A stretch of 64,000 nt of DNA from Prinia subflava (lineage: Eukaryota > Chordata > Aves > Passeriformes > Cisticolidae). Below, in pieces: positions 57,501 to 64,000 of this stretch; position 1 is the first letter of the stretch; each line of letters begins with the position of its first letter. A model generated the notes under the pieces. That model saw only the letters and a list, made by a program, of their open reading frames with translations, did not search any database and was not told the DNA's origin. The translations under genes and the position numbers were made by a program. The DNA lies in the NCBI RefSeq assembly GCF_021018805.1, contig NC_086283.1:16582162-16646161 (forward strand), in the 5' to 3' direction.

Positions 57501-59840
57501 TACACTTCTGCTGTGGAAGATTTCATCTGAGTAGTTATTCTGGTAAGCACTGAAGGGATTTGTTTAGCTGACTCATAAATCTTTGTCTGCTACTGGTGTC
57601 ACATTTGTTCTGCATTAAGAAATCAGGCTCCTCTCAACAGCCCTTCTGCATTGCATTGGATAATTGTTCTTTAATAGGTCTTTATCCTCTTGCATTAACT
57701 GCTCATGTGATATGATGACAGGGTGACAGCATGCAGTAAGAACTGCAGATTTCCAAAACCTATTTCAGCTCAGTCTCTTAATTCTGTTCTCATGTGCCAT
57801 TCAGAGTTCCCTTATGTGAGCCATGTTTTTGGTGGCTTTCCAGTCATCATAAAGCTGAGATTCTGAAATTCACCCAGAATACTGGGCATACTAGTTGCTA
57901 TTTTTTAATATGCAGAAGCTGGATTTTTTCAGCCTGAGAAGGAGAATGGAGATTTTTTTGTTGTCTGGCTATCTGAGGGGTATTACAGAAAAGAGATGGA
58001 TTTTCAGAGGTGCACAGCAAGAAGACAAGGGGCAGTGGACACAAGCCACAAGTGATGGAAATTCACACTATTTATCTGTGAAGAGGGGGGTTTTTGCTAG
58101 TTAGGTGGCAGTGGCCCAGAGAGATGGTGAGGGGAGTCCCACTCCTTGGAGAGTCAAAATTCAATTGGACAGATGCCAGACCATCTCTCTGGACAGGAGA
58201 TTGGAGTGAAGACCTCCAAAGGTCCCTACCAAACTAAATTATTCTGAGATTCTTGTATTTGCTAGCTGACCAAGAAATAGCATGTGCTGTGGCTTATTCT
58301 GGGCTATCACAGTGATGTTAATTTTTTACAGAAATGTGGAAGAATTGAGTAACTCTGTGTGACTATCAAAATTAAATAATGTTATGGATGGGTATAACAA
58401 AGAAGAAGCTTAGCCAGTTGGTTTTCAGGAAACCAGACTAAAAATCCTGTATTAACACCTGTGTCTTGTGCCCACCATCCTGTGCACCCTGTGCTGCTGA
58501 AGAAGAGACAGCTTTCTATTTGCAGAGGGGGATTTCAGCATAAGTGCTCTCAGCAGCAACCAGAGTGTTCTCCCTTAAGCAGGAACCAGCTCAGTGTTGT
58601 ATGACCAAATGAGGATGAGGCTGCAATTCCTACCCTTTGTGTGACTCCTGCCTCCTTCTTTGTGACCTTATCAAATTAGTATGACCAGACTGGGTCCTCA
58701 AGGGGAAATAGAAGACTGAATTGCTGATATCCAGCCTCACCTGCACAAGCGTGATGGAGTTAATGTAAAGATTAACATCAGGAATTGTGCACTGTGTAGC
58801 ACAGAGACCCCCAGCCTCCAGGCAGAAATAAGGATGGCAGAAGGATGGCACAGGAAGCAAACACAGACCATTCCCCTCTCTGCTCTCTGGCAGTTTGAGA
58901 TGTGGCACCTGTACAGAATTTTATTTCTGCACTTTCTGCTCTCTGGTTTCAGACTGGAGTGGGTCAGGTGCAACCTCTGGGTCTACACCAAAGCATTTAA
59001 ACCACAGATCACCATCCCAGGCTTTGTGGAGTCTACATTCTAATGGAACAAGTTCAACTTTCAATGCAGATTTGCTTCCCGGAACTTCTCCAGATACAGA
59101 TTGTCAGATTGGTAAGAAAAACTGGGTATACTGCATAGACTATAATATATATATACCAAATTCCATGTGGTGACAGCCAAATCCCTACTAATGGAAAGAA
59201 ATAGGAAAGTTTTCACTGCTTTGTCTGTGCCAGGCTTCCATTTGGACACTAATGGCAACATTACATATGGCAGTTGCTGTACTAGGAAAAATAAGAAAGC
59301 TTTTAAAATCCTGGGAGACCTCTTCTCCAAGCTCTTCTCTTCAGCTGCCTGCTCAGCTGCCACCTTAGGTGCCTAAGGAGCATTCTACTCTTTGCCAGCT
59401 GACTGACCCTCACATGGGACCTAGGGAGCTAGGGAGAGCTGTAGTCTTGAGATAGACTATTGTGCTCTCTAACTGGAATTGCATTCCCAAAAGAGCAAAG
59501 ATCTTGGGGATTACAGAAAGCTAAATAGGACATGCTGTAAGCCTTTTTAAGCCAGAAGAATCCCAGCAGAAGGTTTTACCCTCAAAGATGGAGAAATTGT
59601 TGTACAGCCATATTCTGAAAAAGGAATAGCACCAAACATTCCTGATTGGTTTTGGGAAAATGCTGATTTCTATTATTTCCCCAAAGACATTAAAATTGCA
59701 TAAGCAGGTTCTTTCTAAATACACTAAACCAAATTATTATAATGCAAAAATGTTCCAAATTCTTTCCCACAGCTGAAGTCCATTGCAACCCTGGTGCTGT
59801 ATCTCCAGAAGATGATGAAACTAACCATCCTTTTTCATGA
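36460..59840 (+). CDS. ADGRG4: Adhesion G-protein-coupled receptor, ADGRG4 (GPR112)-like, 22 coding exons
   Basis: A cell-surface adhesion GPCR. I joined 22 exons with GT-AG introns and unbroken phase into 909 codons: 36460-36553, 40381-40461, 40901-40995, 41420-41472, 42185-42263, 42544-42569, 43622-43767, 44685-44817, 45320-45438, 46426-46636, 47750-47915, 48037-48186, 49013-49135, 50819-50864, 51723-51826, 53186-53307, 53904-54172, 55363-55456, 56563-56852, 57441-57542, 58953-59111, 59773-59840. Order: signal peptide (1-35), SEA-like region (59-190), hormone-receptor-like motif GNYSWP (207-212), GAIN (about 270-542) with GPS cleavage expected between L535 and T536, seven membrane helices (555-815), tail to 909. 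[21 protein letters not shown] and HLTHFGVLL favour ADGRG4 over ADGRG2 and ADGRG6. Mammalian ADGRG4 is about 3000 residues with pentraxin and mucin parts; neither was found, so a short orthologue or paralogue is possible. Adhesion GPCR identity is near certain; the G4 assignment is less so. Confidence 0.85.
40381..40461 (+). CDS. ADGRG4: Receptor exon 2: Pro/Ser/Thr linker
   Basis: 81 bases, phase 1-1, between TTTCTTTCCAG and GTAAGT. It encodes a Pro/Ala/Ser/Thr-rich linker with an N-glycosylation site (NGT). With exon 1 it gives a plausible signal cleavage around TAAFS. Confidence 0.75.
40901..40995 (+). CDS. ADGRG4: Receptor exon 3: start of SEA-like region
   Basis: Acceptor CTCTCCTTACAG, donor CTGG|GTGAGT. 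It begins [13 protein letters not shown] and carries one Cys. The beta-strand-like start suits a SEA-type fold; this is inference. Confidence 0.8.
41063..41125 (-). mobile_element. CR1 tail scrap in receptor intron 3
   Basis: GGATCATAGAATACTTTGGG, then GGTTGGAAAGGACCTCTATG, is the reverse complement of the CR1 3' end. Confidence 0.65.
41420..41472 (+). CDS. ADGRG4: Receptor exon 4: SEA-like region
   Basis: Acceptor TTTTCTTTCCAG, donor ACAG|GTAATG; 53 bases, phase 0 to 2. Encodes [17 protein letters not shown]. Confidence 0.75.
42185..42263 (+). CDS. ADGRG4: Receptor exon 5: SEA-like region
   Basis: Acceptor TTTTGTTTTCAG, donor ACAG|GTATAT; completes an Arg codon and adds 26 codons, ending in phase 0. 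Contains one Cys (THVCNF). Confidence 0.75.
42544..42569 (+). CDS. ADGRG4: Receptor exon 6: micro-exon
   Basis: Only 26 bases, chosen because it is the one piece that restores phase between exons 5 and 7 (0 to 2). Encodes GKVKQMSQ. The acceptor (AACTGAAG) is weak and the donor AAAG|GTAAGA strong. This is the least secure exon. Confidence 0.55.
43622..43767 (+). CDS. ADGRG4: Receptor exon 7: end of SEA-like region
   Basis: Acceptor TTCTCTTTGTAG, donor ATAG|GTAAAA. Encodes [15 protein letters not shown] through an amphipathic helix to [10 protein letters not shown], with an NDT glycosylation site. Confidence 0.85.
44685..44817 (+). CDS. ADGRG4: Receptor exon 8: hormone-receptor-like motif
   Basis: Acceptor TTTCTTCCTCAG, donor GCTG|GTGAGT. 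Contains [20 protein letters not shown], the G-Y-WP...C pattern of the hormone-receptor motif next to GAIN in group VIII adhesion GPCRs. Asn-208 is a glycosylation site. Confidence 0.9.
45320..45438 (+). CDS. ADGRG4: Receptor exon 9: entry into GAIN
   Basis: Encodes [20 protein letters not shown] then VTA. Two donors are possible: AAG|GTAACA at 45428 and GCAG|GTATGG at 45438. The second joins in frame to exon 10 and gives the expected continuation VTAENAQDV. Confidence 0.85.
45848..46081 (+). CDS. ADGRG4: Candidate cassette exon 9b (78 codons)
   Basis: Open in the phase needed (1-1), 234 bases, acceptor TATATTTTTTAAG and strong donor CCAG|GTAAGC. It encodes a Ser-rich start followed by a Cys-containing segment ([13 protein letters not shown]). 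Skipping it gives the conserved exon 9-10 junction, so it would be an alternative insertion at the start of GAIN. Its family is not recognised. Confidence 0.45.
46426..46636 (+). CDS. ADGRG4: Receptor exon 10: GAIN subdomain A
   Basis: Acceptor CCTTTTTTTCAG, donor ATAG|GTAAGT. Encodes the helical part of GAIN from [11 protein letters not shown] through [13 protein letters not shown] to NFRKITN. Confidence 0.9.
47315..47362 (+). mobile_element. Possible CR1 tail scrap
   Basis: GGACTTCCAGAGGTTTCCAC, then TAATTTGTTCTGGATCTG, resembles the last bases of CR1. Short and weak. Confidence 0.35.
47750..47915 (+). CDS. ADGRG4: Receptor exon 11: GAIN
   Basis: Acceptor GCTCTTGTTGAAG, donor CAAG|GTGAGA. 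Encodes [20 protein letters not shown] and the strand [12 protein letters not shown], typical of the A/B subdomain transition. Confidence 0.9.
48037..48186 (+). CDS. ADGRG4: Receptor exon 12: GAIN subdomain B
   Basis: 50 codons, phase 0-0, acceptor CTCTCCTGCAG, donor TCTG|GTAAAT. Contains [12 protein letters not shown] and [12 protein letters not shown], conserved strands of group VIII GAIN domains. Confidence 0.92.
49013..49135 (+). CDS. ADGRG4: Receptor exon 13: GAIN subdomain B
   Basis: 41 codons, phase 0-0, after TTTCCCCTGCAG. Encodes [20 protein letters not shown] then VTVTLHHI, with an NAS glycosylation site. Confidence 0.92.
50819..50864 (+). CDS. ADGRG4: Receptor exon 14: GPS start
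   Basis: 46 bases between TTTGGTTTCCAG and GTAAGT. Encodes [15 protein letters not shown], the first Cys and Trp of the GPS motif. Confidence 0.92.
51158..51178. repeat. (GA)n microsatellite in receptor intron 14
   Basis: About ten uninterrupted GA units. Confidence 0.9.
51723..51826 (+). CDS. ADGRG4: Receptor exon 15: GPS cleavage site
   Basis: Encodes [11 protein letters not shown] then [15 protein letters not shown]. All GPS cysteines and the catalytic His-Leu-Thr are present, so autoproteolysis should work. The tethered agonist would start THFGVLL. Confidence 0.95.
53186..53307 (+). CDS. ADGRG4: Receptor exon 16: TM1
   Basis: Acceptor TTGTAACACAG, donor TTGA|GTAAGT. Encodes the rest of the tethered agonist (DLARTEI) and TM1, [15 protein letters not shown]. 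Confidence 0.95.
53555..53760 (-). mobile_element. CR1 LINE 3' fragment in receptor intron 16
   Basis: TTTGGACTGGAAGGGAT, CCAACCTGGCCTTGAGTGCT, TCCAGCGATGGGGCAGCCAC and GGGCCTCACCACTCTCACAG follow the reverse-complement CR1 tail in order. Ends just before exon 17. Confidence 0.88.
53904..54172 (+). CDS. ADGRG4: Receptor exon 17: TM2 to TM4
   Basis: Acceptor TTCTTTTTAG, donor TGGG|GTAAGT. Encodes [37 protein letters not shown] and [17 protein letters not shown], the core of a family B2 seven-helix bundle. Confidence 0.97.
55363..55456 (+). CDS. ADGRG4: Receptor exon 18: TM4 end, second outer loop
   Basis: Acceptor TTTTCCACATTAG. Encodes [20 protein letters not shown]; the loop Cys follows in the next exon. 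Confidence 0.95.
56563..56852 (+). CDS. ADGRG4: Receptor exon 19: TM5 to TM7
   Basis: Acceptor CTTTCTTGCAG, donor CAAG|GTAATT. Encodes [17 protein letters not shown], a basic third inner loop, [12 protein letters not shown] (TM6 switch region) and [11 protein letters not shown]. Confidence 0.97.
57266..57345 (-). mobile_element. CR1 tail scrap in receptor intron 19
   Basis: AAATCATAGCTTGGCTTGGG, then TTGGAAGAGACCTTAAAGAT, then a short GGGATAGGGACACTTC match. Confidence 0.75.
57441..57542 (+). CDS. ADGRG4: Receptor exon 20: TM7 end
   Basis: Encodes [12 protein letters not shown] and a Cys-rich juxtamembrane stretch [10 protein letters not shown], a possible palmitoylation site. Ends in phase 1. 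Confidence 0.95.
58170..58255 (+). mobile_element. CR1 tail scrap in receptor intron 20
   Basis: GACCTCCAAAGGTCCCTACC, then AAATTATTCTGAGATTCTTG, is the CR1 3' terminus in forward orientation. Confidence 0.75.
58953..59111 (+). CDS. ADGRG4: Receptor exon 21: cytoplasmic tail
   Basis: Acceptor CTCTGGTTTCAG, donor ATTG|GTAAGA. Encodes a Ser/Thr/Gly-rich tail beginning [15 protein letters not shown], suited to phosphorylation. Confidence 0.85.
59773..59840 (+). CDS. ADGRG4: Receptor exon 22: C-terminus and stop
   Basis: Acceptor TTCTTTCCCACAG; reads [16 protein letters not shown] to a TGA at 59838-59840. If skipped, exon 21 would run into its intron and stop soon after at about 59173. Confidence 0.8.
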
Positions 59841-62800
59841 AGAATACTATCCAGGGATACAGGGTTGCACTATCCACAGAAAAGAGGATTTTTACACTGA
59901 TACTGAATTTGTTTTCCTCTGCTTATGTAATGACGGCTCCTTTTGAGGCTTGTAGAAACAAATATGGTTCTGAAGAATTACTTCTAATGTACAGTTATCA
60001 CTCTGGACACAATTATAGAGCTAAAACATTCCACGATTCAAATTTAGGCTTCATTAGGTGTAGCAGTACTGACCACAAAAGGATTTGGTCCCATTGTGTT
60101 TCCCAGATTAGTCCTCATGTTAAACAGAAACTGGAAACACTCCTCATCCTGAGCCCCATTCATAGTCTGTTGTCCTTTCTTTTCCACTGAGCCCTGATAG
60201 CCTTCTGTTTCCATCTTCATTTGATACTTATCTCAGAATCTAATATCTAATAATGTAATACTGAAATACAAGTGATATTTTTGAGACTGTTGGATAACTG
60301 TCTTAGGCATGGATATCTAGGATCCTTGATCAGTATCTTTCCTTACTTTTCTGAAATGGACTTTGACCAACTTATACATGAAGCATTGGACTCAGATTTC
60401 CAAGATGTTCCTCTCAGCTGTATGTTTTTATTTTTAGACATGCTATCACTGGTGACCTGAACTTAGATTCCTAAAGAGACGTAGATGTACGTCTAAAGGT
60501 CTGAAAATGTTGTCCAGTACCTTCAAATGGAATTTGGAAACAACAAAAACTGAAATTCCCACCTTCAAAGGGTATCTATACATATAACATAGGTTTCAAA
60601 TTATCTCTCCTCAAAAAACCTCCAAAACTAAACCCAAAGAGAACAACAGCAGACAAAACCCTAATATCATTGGAGCTGGAAATAAGGAAATACACCATTT
60701 AGTGTTGCTTTACTGTGAATACAGCAGGATGTAAACTCAATTTCATGAGATCACAAGAGAGACTTAACTTTCCTCATCTGCTGAGGAGGGGCTTTCTTTC
60801 AGTAAGTGTGTTCAAATCAGTAACTTGTCTGCTCAACCGAATCCTAGTTTCCATTTTGAATGACCTTATCTGTATCATTCAAGTAAAGCTTTTTAAATTA
60901 TTGTTAATATAGTGGAACACTAACCTGTACCCATGACAGAGAAGTAAAATAATATAATGAAGTAATGTCTTAGAACGGGTATGTACAATACAAAACACAA
61001 AAGATTCTTTCAGTGAATAACTCCCACATAGCAATTAATGCAAAAAGATGAATATTTTAATGTACAGTACCTACAGCCAACCTACTTGAAATCAGACAGA
61101 TCACCTTCAGCTCCTTGCCTCTGTGGGAGAAATCTTGGCATTAAAAACATGAAAACAACTTCTGCCTTGTACCCACATGTTTCTAACTTGAAGTTGCTTT
61201 CAAGGGGAATGAAACTTAGTAAAAAAGGCAGTTCATTATGTTGGGTATGAATTATTATATTTTTCATTTTCTTTAGCAAACTCTTTGTTCTGCAATCTGA
61301 TGCTGAATGCAAGTTTTCCCTACTTTCCAATGTGAAACACAACACACTGTGCTGTGGTGTTAAAGCTGTGCCTAACCCCCCTGCACCCCTAACCTGGCTG
61401 CTGGACACCCCAGGGTGACCCTGAGAGAACAAGGAAGGAGGCTTGTAGTTCTTTGGGGGAACTGGAGTTTTAATTCTCTTCCAAGCCCCTTTGAGGCCAA
61501 TTTGTCTCTGCTACATCAGTAAAACCAGCTTGGTGGACAGTCTGATGTGTCTCTACCACCCTGCTTTGACCCACATCTTCTTTGTGTGCAGTAATTCTCC
61601 TATATCCACTTCAGAGGACAGAAAATAATAGGCTTACATTTCAAATAGACATTAGGTAACAATTTTTGTTTTTAAGGAATAAGAGGTCTAGAGAGCACAC
61701 AAAATTGCCATCAGTGCAGGTCTTAAAAAACACTGGGGTGATGAGACAAATACCTTCCAGAATTGGTATAGATTGATTTTGCCTTAGGGCAAGTCCTCCC
61801 AAATGTATTTTCTATGGCTCTAGTTTAACATAAAAAGATAACAGAAGAGGGGAAAACATGAGAGCAACATAAGATTGGCCTTGATTCCTGCATCCTGTAA
61901 TTATTTTTTTACATTTGTGATAAAAGCTGAAATGTACCTTGATTTTCTAAAGTTTTTGCCGCATGCCCTCAGAAAGGATTAGGAGCAACAAAGATTCAGA
62001 TAAAAGCTGGGCAAGCAACTTGAAAAGTGCTGGAATACAGAAGACTTCTCAGGCTGCTGGGAAAAGTCTGGAAATGCAATTTCTTGGGCAGATCCATCAG
62101 CATGCTGTGCACTTGGAAGGTCTACCAGTGGGAAGAAGGGCAAGCTGCATAGAGTGGAGGTCTCCGTTCTTCCTTGTTTTTTTTTTTTTAAGCGAAATCT
62201 GGAAGTCAATTTTTAACAACCTGTCAAGTTCCTTACGTAAAATGCAAAGCAGTATTTGTTCTGGGAAGGCAGTTAGCTCACTTCCACTCTCATCACACGC
62301 CTAATGGGCTTTTCCAGCTAAACAGTGTATCATTTATGTTTCAAGCATGGCATTGTGTAGGTTGTCAGCTGGAATGAAGATGTGTAATTTTCCTTGGGCT
62401 GAAATAATATCTTCCGCAGCAGCACTATAGCATGTGCTCTTCTCCAGCATACCTACGCTGACATTCTGTCACAGAACTGTGCATTGATGGTTCTCGCAGG
62501 GAGAGGACACACACAAAGACAAATCTAATAATTTTTTTAGGATCTAGAAGGATGGATCTAGGAGGATGTGCTTCTGTTTCACATCCTGATAATTTTAAAT
62601 GATGGGAGCTGCTTCTGCAGCTCTGGGTGGAGGGTGAGTGGTGTGTGACCAACACAAGCACATCTTCCTCCTCCCCATTTTGATTCTATCAGTTGACTTC
62701 TGCCCATGACAGGAGGCTGGAAGGAGAGGATCTTAAGGTCCCTTTCAACCCAAACCACTCCATGATTCTATGACTCAATGTAAAAGCTGCTTTGATTTCT

Positions 62801-64000
62801 AAGTTACTCTCAATTTACCCCCAGATTGTTTATTTTTAGTGATACATACACCAGGAAATGTGTGCTTTATTTTAAAGCAATAAAAGGATTTCAGAAGGCA
62901 TGTTTATCTATGAACGCAATTATTTGAAGTCAGAATTCTGTGGGTTGTTAACAATAGGTTGGATGATGCAAAAGAAATAAAAAATTACTGTAAAATCACA
63001 GCAGTTGTGGTAAATCAAACAAAACTTTCCCCACTCTCACCTTACTATTTAGACTGGCACAAAACTCCACCACTTTTCATTCTAGTTAAGTCAGAGGATG
63101 CAGATCCAAGGTATAGGCAGCTCACTCATGGGTTCCTGAACACGTTTTAAGTCTCTTCATAGGCAAGCAGCTAAGGCTGTCCTCTAGTTCAGCATATGTA
63201 CAGTGGTTTGGTAACCCTGGGATAGGTAAATCTTACATAGGATGACAGCTAAAGCTTCTTCCTGCCTGTGTGAATCTGCAGTAGTGATTAGCAGTACACC
63301 CAAGATGTATAATTGTTTCTAAATTTAGCAGACAGTTGTTATTAGGACAACGAAAGAACTGTCATTATGGGAAATGATTTGAGATTAAAAATCAAAATAC
63401 TGGAAAGATAATTGCCTATTGCATAAGATGATTGTTGAGCCTTAATGCACAATTCTCTCTGCTTTTAGGTATCCAGAAGTATTTAGCATGTAATGGCACT
63501 TTAATGGTTCCAAATTAAATGTATTATGGAGAGTTTCAAGGATACCCAGAAAAATTATCCTTGCCAAATTACTTCATACTTGATTGCTCCTGTAACTAGA
63601 GAAGTGCAAGGATTCCAGTGTTTATTTTTTCTCTCTTTTCTAAAAAATGATACCGATATTTCACTGGCCATTCCCGCACTAAAACTGACTGAGGTAACTC
63701 CTGGAAAAGGGGGCTGGAAGGGATGCAAGAATGGAAAAACAGGATAAAAGGTATTTGGAGCCATAGATTAATGACAGCATTTGAGATTCTGTTGCAGGGA
63801 GATTGCATCATGCTAACTCCACTGAACAGTCTGCATTTGAGCATTATTACAAGATCAGAAAGTCTTTTCACCAGAATGATAGCCCATCTTGTTGCTGCAC
63901 CACTGAATGCTTCTTTGGACAGATCCTCTGAACTGAACTTCTATCTCACTTTTGTAACAGTGAGGGCTGGGATGGTGTTATATTTGCTTCTAGACATTCT
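59841..64000. other. Downstream non-coding region
   Basis: Presumably the receptor 3' UTR and intergenic DNA. No AATAAA lies within 3 kb of the stop; the first I see are at 62879 and 62977, so the poly(A) site is unresolved. No other gene recognised. Confidence 0.5.
62712..62778 (+). mobile_element. CR1 tail scrap
   Basis: GGATCTTAAGGTCCCTTTCA, then ACTCCATGATTCTATGACTC, ends in the CR1 terminal octamer-like repeat. Confidence 0.8.

Noticed and set aside
1..64000. CRISPR arrays, bacterial operons, tRNA or rRNA genes
   Set aside because: Looked for and not seen; the repeats present are avian LTRs, CR1 and tandem repeats.

Overview
The window reads as nuclear DNA of a bird, possibly a songbird. 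The evidence is many decayed CR1 LINE tails, avian-type endogenous retrovirus (ERV) LTRs, CpG-rich stretches, and two vertebrate genes with ordinary GT-AG introns. There is no bacterial, CRISPR or operon-like content. Most of the 64 kb is repeat-derived or intronic.

0-16 kb, repeat-rich and without a convincing host gene. Bases 97-1647 (minus strand) are a broken gammaretrovirus-like gag, with a long repeat-bearing leader behind it. A polypyrimidine element with a conserved AATAAA block occurs at 2990-3430, again at 13665-14275, and inverted at 14580-14935. A textbook solo LTR lies at 5244-6007 (TGTCTTGG...CCAAGACA, 5-bp duplication ACATG). A different LTR lies on the minus strand at 7542-8086. 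A CpG-rich block with a 37-bp VNTR (12.5-13.6 kb) and a degenerate TCGGCT repeat (15.1-15.7 kb) close the region.

16.8-23.3 kb, minus strand: the last eight exons of URB1 (ribosome-biogenesis factor Npa1/URB1), introns included, carrying at least three frameshifts and an in-frame stop. I call it a duplicated, dead 3' fragment.

25.9-31.9 kb: an AT-rich stretch, a strongly G-depleted stretch, a second and longer copy of the first LTR family in reverse orientation (27128-28166), unassigned sequence, a TATA-type candidate promoter (30943), and a degenerate ~41-bp tandem repeat (31.4-31.9 kb).

36.46-59.84 kb, plus strand: an intact adhesion G-protein-coupled receptor, most like ADGRG4 (GPR112). 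I could join 22 coding exons with consistent splice phases into a 909-codon frame: signal peptide, short Pro/Ser/Thr-rich linker, SEA-like region, hormone-receptor-like motif, GAIN domain with intact GPS (H-L|T), seven membrane segments and a short tail. A further 234-bp phase-symmetric exon (45848-46081) could add 78 residues. The pentraxin module and giant mucin exon of mammalian ADGRG4 were not found. After 59.84 kb I see only intergenic sequence with CR1 remnants.

The receptor is the only gene here that looks functional. All boundaries come from reading the sequence by eye; identities come from remembered family features, not a database search.
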